18,201 nt of DNA from an uncultured Clostridia bacterium (GCA_944386395.1 CALXAZ010000152.1:1-18201), one strand, 5' to 3'; positions 1-7,481 are shown, numbered from the stretch's first letter. The notes: generated from the sequence alone by a model not told the origin. Numbers and translations: made by a program.

Positions 1-61
1 GCTGACCGAGACCAACAATACCAAGACGAACTTTTTTTTTTTTTTTTCCTCCAAAAAACAT
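1..61 (-). CDS. Gfo/Idh/MocA-family oxidoreductase, N-terminal fragment
   Basis: Only the first 20 codons are inside the window. On the minus strand an ATG at 61-59 directly follows the stop codon of the upstream gene (TAGATG) and opens a frame reading MFFGG, five lysines, then VRLGIVGLGQ. The last stretch is the typical beta-alpha-beta NAD(P)-binding start of Gfo/Idh/MocA dehydrogenases (family knowledge), which act on sugars, sugar acids and inositols. It is last in the visible uxaC-uxuA-SDR-isomerase operon, so a sugar-acid substrate is likely (inference). The start is odd: a good GGAGG ribosome binding site lies after the ATG, followed by sixteen A residues and no start codon, so either the abutting ATG is used by coupling or a base or start codon has been altered in the homopolymer. 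Identity rests on about ten residues. Confidence 0.6.
   Translation of the reverse strand, partial: MFFGGKKKKKVRLGIVGLGQ
32..47. repeat. 16-bp homopolymer (T on +, A on -)
   Basis: An uninterrupted run of sixteen T on the plus strand reads as A16 at codons 5-10 of the oxidoreductase gene, between a GGAGG motif and the nucleotide-binding motif. Tracts this long slip readily during replication, transcription and sequencing. At the length shown, the ATG at 61 is in frame with the oxidoreductase motif. Confidence 0.9.
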
Positions 62-910
62 CTATAAATTTATATTTTCCAAAATGTTTTTTAGCGCCTT
101 CACCCCAATGTCGAAGGCTGCTCGCTGGGAGGAGGCAATCCCGCCGACTTTGCTCTTTTCGCCCTCGCGCTCGAGCCCGGAAAGACCGGCAAACTCCCAG
201 AGATGCGGCTCAAGCGTAAGTACCCTGCCGCCAGCCGCCGCGTATTTTTTGATTATTTCGGGGATACGACCCGAGCCCTCACCGGCGGGGACATTGCGCC
301 CGTCGTCAAGCGAGTCTTTGATGTGAAGGTATTCCACATGCTCTGCCAGCATATCCCATGCCTTCAGCGGGTCTGCGCCCGACTGGACAAAGTTTGCCGG
401 GTCGAATACTGCCCGGATCCCAGGGACGGCCTGATGGATTTCAAAGCATCTTTCCGGGATATCCCCGTAGATGCCCTTCTCATTTTCGTGGCAGAGTGTA
501 ACGCTGCTGCCCTCTGCGGCAGAAACAAAAGCTGAAAGCCTGGAAAATACCTCATCACGATACTTCTCGTATTCACCGTCGGGTATGTAAAAGCTGAACA
601 GGCGTATCTGCTTTGCCCCAAGCTTCCTGGCAAGCTCAAGTGTGTGCCTGAACTTTTCCATGTGGGGCGCAAAATCATCTGTTATGTCGATTTTACCTAT
701 TGGCGAACCGAGAGACCATACCGCAAGCCCGTGCGCTGCAAGCTCTTCTTTCAGCTGTTTTGCCCTCTCTATCGAGATATCAGATATGTTTTCGCCATCT
801 ATGCCGCGGGCTTCGAGATATTTGATGCCATTTGAAGCCATCGCCTCTATCTGTTCGGAGACAGACTTGGAAGCCTCGTCGGCAAAGGCACAAAGCTCAA
901 ATTTATACAT
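62..910 (-). CDS. Sugar phosphate isomerase/epimerase (TIM-barrel, AP-endonuclease-2 fold)
   Basis: This 282-residue protein has the layout of the xylose-isomerase-like TIM-barrel family (PF01261), which epimerises or isomerises sugars and sugar acids using a divalent metal. Candidate metal ligands are E142 (CHENEKG), D170 (VFDPANF), H196 (YLHIKD) and E234 (TLEPHLW), all placed as in the family. No signal peptide is seen, so it is cytoplasmic. The start is an ATG behind a strong AGGAGG site, 8 bases downstream of the SDR gene, so it is the fourth gene of the uxaC operon. It probably feeds another uronate or keto-sugar into the pathway together with the Gfo/Idh/MocA enzyme that follows without a gap. 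The substrate cannot be read from sequence; a tagaturonate/fructuronate-type epimerase is one possibility but unproven. Confidence 0.85.
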   Translation of the reverse strand: MYKFELCAFADEASKSVSEQIEAMASNGIKYLEARGIDGENISDISIERAKQLKEELAAHGLAVWSLGSPIGKIDITDDFAPHMEKFRHTLELARKLGAKQIRLFSFYIPDGEYEKYRDEVFSRLSAFVSAAEGSSVTLCHENEKGIYGDIPERCFEIHQAVPGIRAVFDPANFVQSGADPLKAWDMLAEHVEYLHIKDSLDDGRNVPAGEGSGRIPEIIKKYAAAGGRVLTLEPHLWEFAGLSGLEREGEKSKVGGIASSQRAAFDIGVKALKNILENINL

Positions 911-918
911 TTTTCCTC

Positions 919-1743
919 CTATACCCCAGAATACGCGGAGAAACCTCCGTCGACCGGGACCACTATGCCGGTGACAAAACCGGAAGCTTCGCTGTCTGTA
1001 AGCCAGAAGAGGGTGCCAAGCAGCTCGTCAGCCTCGCCAAAGCGTCCCATTGGGGTGGAGCGGAGGATCTTCTCTGTGCGGGCGGTTGGATTGCCTTTTT
1101 CGTCAAAGAGAAGAGCCCTGTTCTGATTTGTTACAAAGAACCCGGGAGCCATTGCGTTTACACGGATATTTTCCGGAGCGAGATGTACAGCCAGCCACTG
1201 GGTAAAATTTGAAACGGCAGCCTTCGCGGCGGAATATGCCGGGATTTTTGTGAGGGGACGGAAAGCATTCATCGATGAGATGTTGAGTATCGAGCATCCC
1301 TCGCGTCCTATCATGTCACGGGCAAATACCTGCGAGGGCAGGAGAGAGCCAACAATGTTAAGGTCAAACACAAATCCAAAGTCCTCGCGCTTGAGATTGA
1401 AGAAGGTGAGAAAATCGGTCGCCGTCTCGTCGCCGGACTGGAAAAACTCATGCTCTGTGGTGCAGCGGGGGTGGTTGCCGCCCGCTCCGTTTATCAGTAC
1501 GTCGCATTTTCCAAGCTCCGAGAGAACCTTTTCGTGTACTGCTTCGAGAGCTTCGCGGTCGAGTACGTTTGCCGCATAGGCACGGGCTGTTCCGCCTGCG
1601 GCATTTATCTCATCCGCGACCTTTTGCGCCGCTGCCTCGTTGAGGTCGAGCAGCGCGATCTTGTGACCTTTTTTTGCCAGTGCCTGGGCAAAGCTTGAGC
1701 AGAGAACCCCACCGGCGCCGGTTATAACAAAAAGCTTACTCAT
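919..1743 (-). CDS. uxuB: SDR-family D-mannonate oxidoreductase (fructuronate reductase)
   Basis: This 274-residue protein is a classical short-chain dehydrogenase: TGAGGVLC at residues 8-15 is the dinucleotide-binding loop, NAGG near 85-89 stabilises the fold, and S157, Y170 and K174 (YSAAK) form the catalytic triad; PVDGG lies near the C terminus. In Gram-positive bacteria the fructuronate-to-mannonate step is done by an SDR of this size (as in Bacillus yjmF/uxuB), unlike the long-chain E. coli UxuB. The location directly after mannonate dehydratase, with a 33-base gap, supports that role: it would reduce D-fructuronate to D-mannonate with NAD(P)H. The start ATG follows AAAGGA by about eight bases. 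The function is inferred from context; a 2-deoxy-gluconate-type dehydrogenase is the main alternative. Confidence 0.82.
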   Translation of the reverse strand: MSKLFVITGAGGVLCSSFAQALAKKGHKIALLDLNEAAAQKVADEINAAGGTARAYAANVLDREALEAVHEKVLSELGKCDVLINGAGGNHPRCTTEHEFFQSGDETATDFLTFFNLKREDFGFVFDLNIVGSLLPSQVFARDMIGREGCSILNISSMNAFRPLTKIPAYSAAKAAVSNFTQWLAVHLAPENIRVNAMAPGFFVTNQNRALLFDEKGNPTARTEKILRSTPMGRFGEADELLGTLFWLTDSEASGFVTGIVVPVDGGFSAYSGV

Positions 1744-1776
1744 GTCAGTGTCCTTTCGCCGTAATTAAAATTTTGT

Positions 1777-2811
1777 TCAGCCTCTCTCTATCGCTTCAAA
1801 GAGACCTGTGAGATATGTCGCGCCGAGAGCGCGGTCATAGAGACCGTAGCCATAGCGACCGGTTTCACCCCATATCATACGACCATGGTCTGGACGGACA
1901 TACCCGTCGAAGCCGCCCTCGTGGAGCGACTTTACTATCGCGTACATGTCAAGCGAGCCGCATTCCGTCGGATGTCCAACCTCTTCAAATTTCCTGTCAC
2001 CTGTTATCCTGATGTTTCTCAGATGGGCAAAGTGGATGCGTTTTGCGAACTTCTTTGCCATGGTAGGGAGATCATTTTCCGGGTTTGCTCCGAGAGAGCC
2101 TGTGCAGAAGGTGAGACCGTTGGCAGGGCTGTCGACAATGCTGAGGAAACGTTCAAGGTTCTTTTCGCATGTTATTATGCGGGGAAGCCCGAATATGCCC
2201 CACGGCGGATCATCCGGATGGATTGCCATGTTTACGCCGTAGCGCTCTGCCACGGGTATTACCGATTTGAGAAATGCGGAGAGGTTCTGCCACAGCTGCT
2301 CTTCATCTATCTGCGAGTAGCGCTCCAGCAGCGCCCGCAGACCGTCCTTTGTGTAGCTTTCATCCCAGCCAGGCAGCGAAAGCTCGCTTGTAAGGGGATT
2401 CATTGAGAGGACAGTTGCCTCATCATAGGCAAGGGCGTTGGAGCCGTCGGCGCCCGGGCGCTCAAGCTCGCTTCTGAGCCAGTCAAATACGGGCATGAAG
2501 TTGTAGCATACACACCTGACCCCGGCTTGACCAAGACGTTTGATATTTTCGCAGTAGTTTTCAATAAGCTCAGGAGCCTTTTGGCCACCAAGCTTTATCT
2601 CTTCCGGCACGGGCACGCTTTCAACAACTTCAAATTCCAGACCGTTTTTTTCAGCAAGCTCTTTTATGTGAGCAATGCTCTCACGGCTCCAGATTTCGCC
2701 CGGAGAGACGTCGTATACGGCGGATACTATCCCGCTCATACGCGGGATCTGCCGTATCTTTTCGAGGGTGACAGGGTCGCTTTCCCCGTACCACCTGAAT
2801 GTCATTTTCAT
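1777..2811 (-). CDS. uxuA: Mannonate dehydratase
   Basis: This 344-residue protein dehydrates D-mannonate to 2-keto-3-deoxy-D-gluconate, the step that commits glucuronate carbon to the KDG branch. The N terminus MTFRWYGESDPVTLEKIRQI, followed by a YDVSPGEIW segment, is the recognisable UxuA start. The TIM-barrel metal and active-site residues are visible in AIHPDDPPW (H198), FCTGSLG (C236), HFAHLRN (H260, H263) and VRPDHGRM (D308, H309). The length is close to the family norm of about 350. Its ATG overlaps the uxaC stop as ATGA, so the two genes are translationally coupled. It is cytoplasmic. I see no missing key residue and consider the assignment secure. Confidence 0.95.
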   Translation of the reverse strand: MKMTFRWYGESDPVTLEKIRQIPRMSGIVSAVYDVSPGEIWSRESIAHIKELAEKNGLEFEVVESVPVPEEIKLGGQKAPELIENYCENIKRLGQAGVRCVCYNFMPVFDWLRSELERPGADGSNALAYDEATVLSMNPLTSELSLPGWDESYTKDGLRALLERYSQIDEEQLWQNLSAFLKSVIPVAERYGVNMAIHPDDPPWGIFGLPRIITCEKNLERFLSIVDSPANGLTFCTGSLGANPENDLPTMAKKFAKRIHFAHLRNIRITGDRKFEEVGHPTECGSLDMYAIVKSLHEGGFDGYVRPDHGRMIWGETGRYGYGLYDRALGATYLTGLFEAIERG

Positions 2812-4184
2812 CTGCTTTCCCCCTTTTCAATAAGTTTTCTAATGTTTCCGATACATATTTTTTCAGCGAGCTTTCCAGCAAGCGCCTCGTCGGGGTATTC
2901 GCCGCTTTCCACAAAGCTGCCCAGCAGCCCGCAGAGTATGCGGCGGAAATAGTCGTGACGGGCATATGAGAGGAAACTGCGCGAATCGGTCAACATTCCG
3001 AGGAATGTGCCGAGATGACCACACTCGGCAATATTAAGTATCTGCTCCTCGATGCCTCTCTTGTGGTCACAGAACCACCATGCGGCGCCGCAGCGAACAT
3101 TCGGGAAGCTTCCGGCAATGGAGACAAGCTTAGCTGAGACAGAGGGCTCGAGTGTGTAGAGTATGGTCTCTGGCATGCCTGATGCGGAGTTTATGGCGTC
3201 GAGAATGTATGTCAGGTCGCGGCAGGATATCGTGTCACCTATGCAGTCCCCGCCGGCGTCGGCGCCAACGCTCCTGAAGAGCTCTGTATTAGCGTTGCGG
3301 CGCACCATAAGATGGAGCTGCATGACAATGCCGCGCTTTTTGTATTCAGAGGCAAGCAATATGTACATATATCCAAGAAAGCCCATAAATTCGGAATCTG
3401 ATATCTCGTTTCCGGAAATGGCTTTTTTGAAGGTTGAATCAGCCTCAGCCATGTCTGATATCCTATCCGGGAAATACTGTATTCCGACATCGGAAAAACG
3501 GCATCCAAGCGAACAGAAGTAGTCGAGCCGATGGCTTATTGCCTCGGACAGAGAAGAGACAGAATTGATTTTCACACCGGAAGCGGAGGAAAGCATCTCA
3601 ATGTACTGTGGATAGTCCGCAGCCCGGATGAGCATCAGCCTGTCTGTGCGGAAAGCAGGGGCTACTTTTACACTAAAGCTGCTGTCATCGGCTATCAGCC
3701 TGTGGTATTCGAGGCTGTCGATGGGATCGTCAGTCGTGGCAATATATTCTACGTTTGACATTTCTATAAGCTTTCTGGGAGAGAGCTGCTTTTCTCTTAT
3801 AACAGTGTTTGCCTTTTCCCAGATAGTCTCCGCATTTTCAACAGAGAGGATATCTTCCACTCCGAAAAACTGGGAAAGCTCCATATGGCTCCAGGCGTAA
3901 AGAGGGCTTCCGGCGGCAAAGGTAACCGCCTCTGCGTATTTTATAAATTTGTCGTGCCAGCTGGCGTTGCCAGTTATGTATTTCTCGTCGACACCGGCAG
4001 CGCGCATAAGGCGCCATTTGTAATGATCTCCGCCCAGCCACATCTCACCTATGTTGTCAAACGGGACATCATCGTATATCTCCTTTGGTGAGAGATGGCA
4101 GTGGTAATCGGCAATAGGGAGGAGCCTGACTTTTTCGTATAACCTCTTTGCTGCGGCAGAGGGCAGCAGATAATTCTTATCCAA
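2808..4184 (-). CDS. uxaC: Glucuronate isomerase (uronate isomerase)
   Basis: This 458-residue protein isomerises D-glucuronate to D-fructuronate (and galacturonate to tagaturonate) and is the entry point of the pathway. It shows the family N terminus, with the metal-binding HxH in DYHCHLSP (H28, H30), the segment NIGEMWLGGDHYKWRLMRAAG, the TTDDP motif near residue 155, and RTDR near 205. The length is slightly below the Bacillus protein. Translation appears to start at a TTG (4184-4182) placed nine bases after a GGAGG site; no ATG nearby fits better. It is the first gene of the minus-strand operon and is transcribed away from the AraC-type regulator, from a promoter in the 162-base divergent gap. 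The rare start codon could reduce its own translation relative to uxuA. Confidence 0.95.
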   Translation of the reverse strand: MDKNYLLPSAAAKRLYEKVRLLPIADYHCHLSPKEIYDDVPFDNIGEMWLGGDHYKWRLMRAAGVDEKYITGNASWHDKFIKYAEAVTFAAGSPLYAWSHMELSQFFGVEDILSVENAETIWEKANTVIREKQLSPRKLIEMSNVEYIATTDDPIDSLEYHRLIADDSSFSVKVAPAFRTDRLMLIRAADYPQYIEMLSSASGVKINSVSSLSEAISHRLDYFCSLGCRFSDVGIQYFPDRISDMAEADSTFKKAISGNEISDSEFMGFLGYMYILLASEYKKRGIVMQLHLMVRRNANTELFRSVGADAGGDCIGDTISCRDLTYILDAINSASGMPETILYTLEPSVSAKLVSIAGSFPNVRCGAAWWFCDHKRGIEEQILNIAECGHLGTFLGMLTDSRSFLSYARHDYFRRILCGLLGSFVESGEYPDEALAGKLAEKICIGNIRKLIEKGESR

Positions 4185-4214
4185 ATTGACAAACCTCCAC
4201 TTTTTATTTTCTTA

Positions 4215-4243
4215 ATAATACCATAAAAATAACTGCAAAGCGA
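4215..4243 (-). promoter_or_regulatory. Candidate uxaC operon promoter, weak -35
   Basis: On the minus strand TATTAT (4220-4215) is a good -10 about 31 bases before the uxaC start. The hexamer 17 bases upstream is TCGCTT (4243-4238), a poor -35. A good -10 without a -35 is the usual shape of a promoter that needs an activator, which fits control by the divergent AraC-family protein (inference). Confidence 0.45.
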
Positions 4244-4262
4244 TTGCATTCTTCCGCGATAT

Positions 4263-4305
4263 ATATTGCAAATATACGCACAAAATATTTCTTGAATATT
4301 GCAAA
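4263..4305. promoter_or_regulatory. Direct repeat ATATTGCAAA x2, candidate AraC-type operator
   Basis: ATATTGCAAA occurs at 4263-4272 and again at 4296-4305, 33 bases apart (about three helical turns) and in the same orientation. AraC-type activators commonly bind direct repeats. The first copy lies upstream of the weak uxaC promoter; the second covers the TTGCAA -35 of the regulator's own promoter, suggesting activation of uxaC together with autorepression. A related TATGCAAAT lies at 5230-5238 upstream of the GH43-like gene. Binding is inferred. Confidence 0.4.
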
Positions 4306-4327
4306 GGGAATTTGAAACTTTTATAAT
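4299..4327 (+). promoter_or_regulatory. Promoter of the AraC-family regulator
   Basis: TTGCAA (4299-4304) and TATAAT (4322-4327) are separated by exactly 17 bases. Transcription would start near 4334, with the AGGGGGG ribosome binding site at 4335-4341 immediately after, giving a very short leader before the ATG at 4347. This argues against a longer protein beginning inside the promoter. Confidence 0.65.
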
Positions 4328-4346
4328 AAGTATAAGGGGGGATTTT

Positions 4347-5216
4347 ATGCAGCCGATGATGATGTATAGTGACGGTGAAATTTATCTGCACCATTCATAT
4401 AACGAGAACCCAAGAAACTTGATTAACAGCGGAGAAGCAAACTATGGGATGCACGCTCACGAGAATTTTGAGCTTTATTGCTTTTTGCGGGGGGATTGTT
4501 CATACATAGTGGAAGGTAACGAGTACAAGCTGCGCCCCGGTAATATAATGATAATGCGACCAGCCGAGGTGCATTGTCTCAAGGTTGAGGGGAACACTGG
4601 CTACGAGCGAATAGCGCTAAACTTTCCTCAGCGTATAATCGAAGGGCTCGACCCTAAAAAGATACTGCTCGAGCCATACTATAACCGTCCTCTTGGAAAG
4701 TTCAACCAATACGATTCTGGAGAATTTTCCAAATACCTCATTAGAATGGTATCTTTGGAGGAGGGGAGCAGCAGCTATGAGCAGCGGCTTGCGATAATTA
4801 CAAATATTTTGCCTCTGCTCAGTGAGATACGCGAGGCGTTTCAGATAAAGATAGCCGAGGGAAGCTCGCGGCTGAATGACAGTAGCGGTTCGGAAATAAT
4901 AGATTATATTAACCGCAATCTGGCAGGGGATCTCTCCCTCGAAACACTTGCGGATATATTTTTTATCAGCAAGTCGCAGCTCAATCGCAGGTTTAAAAGG
5001 CTTACGGGGGCAACAGTTGGCGAATATGTTACAGCAAAAAGGCTGCTGTGTGCGCGAGAGATGATATTTTCTGGAGCACCCGCTGCTAGGACCAGTCGAG
5101 AGTGCGGTTTTAATGACTACTCGACGTTCTATCGCGCATACAGGAAGAAATTTGGAGTCTCGCCTGTGAGAACAGGTGGAACAGGACAGATAGACACTGA
5201 GGGACAAAGCATTTGA
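4347..5216 (+). CDS. AraC-family transcriptional regulator with cupin sensor domain
   Basis: This 289-residue protein starts at the ATG at 4347, six bases after an AGGGGGG site; an ATG at 4299 in the same frame lies inside the promoter and is rejected. Residues about 30-80 form an AraC-type cupin sensor (HAHENFELYCFLRGDCSYIV, then GNIMIMRPAEVH), which binds a sugar ligand in this family. Residues about 185-275 contain the two helix-turn-helix units (LSLETLADIFFISKSQLNRR and the conserved GFNDYSTFYRAYRKKFGVSP end). It sits between the divergent uxaC operon and the co-oriented GH43-like gene, so it most likely senses glucuronate or a glucuronate-containing sugar and switches both. The ligand is inferred only from neighbours. 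Confidence 0.9.
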   Translation: MQPMMMYSDGEIYLHHSYNENPRNLINSGEANYGMHAHENFELYCFLRGDCSYIVEGNEYKLRPGNIMIMRPAEVHCLKVEGNTGYERIALNFPQRIIEGLDPKKILLEPYYNRPLGKFNQYDSGEFSKYLIRMVSLEEGSSSYEQRLAIITNILPLLSEIREAFQIKIAEGSSRLNDSSGSEIIDYINRNLAGDLSLETLADIFFISKSQLNRRFKRLTGATVGEYVTAKRLLCAREMIFSGAPAARTSRECGFNDYSTFYRAYRKKFGVSPVRTGGTGQIDTEGQSI

Positions 5217-5264
5217 GCCTTGACCGGATATGCAAATGATAATGTCCGTTTAGAGGATAGCTTT

Positions 5265-5293
5265 TTGAAAAGCAGGTAGATACTATATATATA
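5265..5293 (+). promoter_or_regulatory. Candidate promoter of the GH43-like gene
   Basis: TTGAAA (5265-5270) and TATATA (5288-5293) have a 17-base spacer; the -10 lies inside an AT-alternating run (5284-5297). TATGCAAAT at 5230-5238, resembling the repeat in the uxaC/regulator gap, lies about 30 bases upstream of the -35, a usual activator position. No terminator is visible between the regulator gene and this promoter, so read-through is also possible. Confidence 0.45.
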
Positions 5294-5340
5294 TATAGAA
5301 CTAGAATAGTGTCCACACAATATTTCCAAAGGAGAAAAAT

Positions 5341-6933
5341 ATGAAAAAGACTATCCAGAATACCTACTGTAATCCGATAGTCCTGCCAAACTACCCACAG
5401 CTCAAGGTGTTAGGTGGCAGGCATGGTCAAAATGACCGCCCGGATGTATGGGGACGCGGCGACAAGCTGTTTGTATCAGAAAAAGAAATAGCCAGCAAAT
5501 TTGATCCTACAGGCTTTGGTCAACTCGATGGTGGCGGAGAGATGAGGTTTAAAACAGGTAAAGATGGCATAAAGTACGGTCGCGTTGCACAGAATGATGT
5601 GCGCGCTACAGCTGATCCATCCTGCCTTTACTATGAGGGGAAATGGTATCTATACTGCACATGCGGCGTGATATATGACTCGGAAGATTTTATTCACTGG
5701 AACCCACATTACGATGAGACATGGATGCCTATATCTGCTCCAATGGCTCCAACAGTCGAATATTTCCGCGGTAAGTTTTATGCTACCGCCAACAGTGTAC
5801 CGCCGCATGTATCCGATACTCCATTAGGACCGTGGGAGAAGATAGGAGAGTGGGTTCTTCCGGATGGTCGTGAGATGCTTGCAAATGATCCGATGATTTT
5901 TGCTGACGACGATGACAGGCTGTATCTCTATTGGGGGCTTGGTAACGGCTTTATCTTTGGGGCTGAGCTCGATTGCGACCAGCCGAATAAGCTTATAACA
6001 GAGCCAAAGCCGCTATTGCAGTTTGACCCGAGAAATTGGTGGGAGCGCTTCGGTGCGGCAAACGAGGACTGGTCCTCGGGATGCACAGAGGGCAGCTGGA
6101 TGTATAAGAACAGGAAGAACGGCAAGTACTATCTGACATATTCGGTCTGCGGAACAGAGTATTATACATATGCTATGGGAACATATATAAGCGATAGCCC
6201 TCTGGGCGAGTTTAAGGTGCAGCCGTATCCAGTGTCCCGCAGCCGCAACGGATTTATCAAGGGGGGAGGTCACGGATCGATAGTTGACGGACCTGATGAT
6301 ACCATTTGGTGCTTCTATACTATTCCGCTGTGCATAGATGGCAACATGGAGCGCCGTATAGGTATTGACCCGGTAGGAATTGACGAGGACGGATATCTTT
6401 ATGCGCTGACTGGATGCGAAGTACCTCAGTATGGTCCGGGCGTGCTCGAGCATCCGGAGAAGGGCAACGCTACCGAGCTTGTACCGATAACAGTGTTTAA
6501 GCCTGAATGGGCATCCTCCTGTGCGCCAGGAAGCCGCCCACTGTATGCGATAGATGAAGCGCTGCACACCTTCTGGCAGCCGGCAGCAGATGATAAGGAG
6601 CCTGCATTTGCGGTACAGTTCTTTGGTCAGTATAAGATTTCTGCCGTGCGTATTATGTGGAAGGATATTGGGCTCGACTTTGAAAAGGGAATAGTACCTG
6701 GTCCGTATAAGTATGTTATTGAGTATGGCGAGACCCTGGGTAGCGACTGGCAGACCCTTGTTGACGCTTCTGAAAACGATGTTGATCTTGTGGTGGATTA
6801 CCGTACGTTTGAGGAGACTTTAGCTGCAAAGGTGCGTATACGCATACTTGGCGCCTCCGAAGGTGTAACTCCTGCTATATTGAACTTTACAGTGTTCGGA
6901 GTACACCCGCTAAAGGATAAATTTTCAAAATAG
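5341..6933 (+). CDS. GH43-like glycoside hydrolase with C-terminal F5/8C-type domain, intracellular
   Basis: This 530-residue protein has a five-bladed-propeller GH43 pattern: a candidate general base D92 (ATADPSCLYYEGKWYLY), a pKa-modulating D183 (ANDPMIFADD) and a candidate general acid E250 (CTEGSWMYKNRKNGKYYLTY), plus the GGGHGSIVDGPDD segment with H311. Residues about 385-520 resemble a discoidin/F5-8 type C carbohydrate-binding domain (HTFWQPA, then KISAVRIMWKD). GH43 enzymes are arabinofuranosidases, xylosidases and galactosidases (family knowledge). There is no signal peptide, so it should cut imported oligosaccharides. Its position beside glucuronate genes suggests it trims a glucuronate-containing side chain or glycan, but specificity is unknown. 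About 80 residues precede the catalytic propeller start, longer than usual. The ATG follows AAAGGAG by six bases. Confidence 0.85.
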   Translation: MKKTIQNTYCNPIVLPNYPQLKVLGGRHGQNDRPDVWGRGDKLFVSEKEIASKFDPTGFGQLDGGGEMRFKTGKDGIKYGRVAQNDVRATADPSCLYYEGKWYLYCTCGVIYDSEDFIHWNPHYDETWMPISAPMAPTVEYFRGKFYATANSVPPHVSDTPLGPWEKIGEWVLPDGREMLANDPMIFADDDDRLYLYWGLGNGFIFGAELDCDQPNKLITEPKPLLQFDPRNWWERFGAANEDWSSGCTEGSWMYKNRKNGKYYLTYSVCGTEYYTYAMGTYISDSPLGEFKVQPYPVSRSRNGFIKGGGHGSIVDGPDDTIWCFYTIPLCIDGNMERRIGIDPVGIDEDGYLYALTGCEVPQYGPGVLEHPEKGNATELVPITVFKPEWASSCAPGSRPLYAIDEALHTFWQPAADDKEPAFAVQFFGQYKISAVRIMWKDIGLDFEKGIVPGPYKYVIEYGETLGSDWQTLVDASENDVDLVVDYRTFEETLAAKVRIRILGASEGVTPAILNFTVFGVHPLKDKFSK

Positions 6934-6959
6934 CTTTTTTGTTTTCTCACTTTTAAATA

Positions 6960-6994
6960 GCAAAGAGGGACGGGCATTGCCCGTCCCTCTTTGC
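6960..6994. terminator. Bidirectional hairpin terminator between convergent genes
   Basis: GCAAAGAGGGACGGGC (6960-6975) pairs perfectly over 16 bases with 6979-6994 across a three-base ATT loop. It lies between the GH43-like gene (+) and the glutaredoxin-like gene (-), 21 bases past the latter's stop. Each stem end carries CTCTTTG, but the U tracts are weak, so the strength of termination is uncertain. Confidence 0.75.
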
Positions 6995-7015
6995 CTATAG
7001 TTTGTGGTAAAAGCC

Positions 7016-7279
7016 TCATTTATCCAGGGCAGCGTCAAGGACTGCCTGAACTTTTTCTTTTGTGGGGACCCCTTCCAAGAGCTTTTTGCCATCGACAAAA
7101 AGGCATGGTACATAGTAGTAGTCGAGGGATTCAGCAAGCTCTGTATCCTTCTGTTCATCGACACGCTCTATGGAAATGTCGCGGTATGCAGGATTTTCCG
7201 CAAGCAGCTCTTCTATCATTTGGTCTGCCTGCTTGCAGAAGGGGCAGTTTGGCAGGATCATCATAAGGATTTTTTTCAT
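7016..7279 (-). CDS. Glutaredoxin/thioredoxin-fold protein with CPFC motif
   Basis: This 87-residue protein is a compact thioredoxin fold. The redox pair CPFC is at residues 12-15 right after the first strand, and the cis-proline P58 (YYVPCLFVDGKKLLEG) is in place. It is the size of glutaredoxin-like thiol-disulfide reductases and NrdH-type proteins and should act in the cytoplasm on disulfides. A further cysteine, C59, immediately follows the cis-proline, which is unusual and may affect redox potential or metal binding (inference). It begins at an ATG seven bases after GGAG and appears monocistronic, between a terminator on each side. No partner reductase is adjacent, so its electron donor is unknown. 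Confidence 0.85.
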   Translation of the reverse strand: MKKILMMILPNCPFCKQADQMIEELLAENPAYRDISIERVDEQKDTELAESLDYYYVPCLFVDGKKLLEGVPTKEKVQAVLDAALDK

Positions 7280-7324
7280 AGCAGTGCTCCGGTTATAATA
7301 AAGATTTGTACAAAGCCGATACAG

Positions 7325-7350
7325 AAAAACCCGCCTTCAAGGCGGGTTTT
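7325..7350 (-). terminator. Rho-independent terminator of tRNA-Ser
   Basis: CCCGCCT (7330-7336) pairs with AGGCGGG (7340-7346) across TCA, flanked by AAAA/TTTT. Read on the minus strand it begins one base after the tRNA CCA end and finishes in TTTTT, a textbook intrinsic terminator. Confidence 0.85.
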
Positions 7351-7351
7351 G

Positions 7352-7444
7352 TGGCGGAGAAGGAGGGATTCGAACCCTCGAACGGCTTTTGACCGTTACA
7401 CGATTTCCAATCGTGCGCGCTCGACCGGGCTACGCGACTTCTCC
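7352..7444 (-). tRNA. tRNA-Ser (anticodon GGA)
   Basis: This 93-nt gene includes an encoded CCA. The acceptor stem GGAGAAG pairs with CTTCTCC, the anticodon stem CACGA/TCGTG encloses TTGGAAA (anticodon GGA, reading UCC and UCU), a long variable arm (ACGG/CCGT) marks a class II serine tRNA, and the T arm is GAGGG-TTCGAAT-CCCTC. It stands alone with its own promoter and terminator. Confidence 0.95.
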
Positions 7445-7448
7445 GTGC

Positions 7449-7476
7449 GGCAGTCCGGAGGTCAAGCAGGACTGCC
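7449..7476 (-). other. Hairpin in the tRNA-Ser 5' leader
   Basis: GGCAGTCC (7449-7456) and GGACTGCC (7469-7476) form a perfect 8-bp stem with a 12-base loop, ending four bases before the mature tRNA 5' end. The predicted transcription start lies at about the top of this stem, so the primary transcript would begin with it. It could protect the end or guide RNase P cleavage (inference). Confidence 0.6.
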
Positions 7477-7481
7477 AATAT

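Noticed and set aside
4299..4346. N-terminal extension of the AraC-family regulator by 16 residues
   Set aside because: The upstream ATG lies in the -35 hexamer of a good promoter and has no ribosome binding site, while the ATG at 4347 follows AGGGGGG.
5284..5297. AT dinucleotide run as a phase-variable repeat
   Set aside because: Seven repeat units are short, and the run forms a reasonable -10 element; no evidence for length variation.
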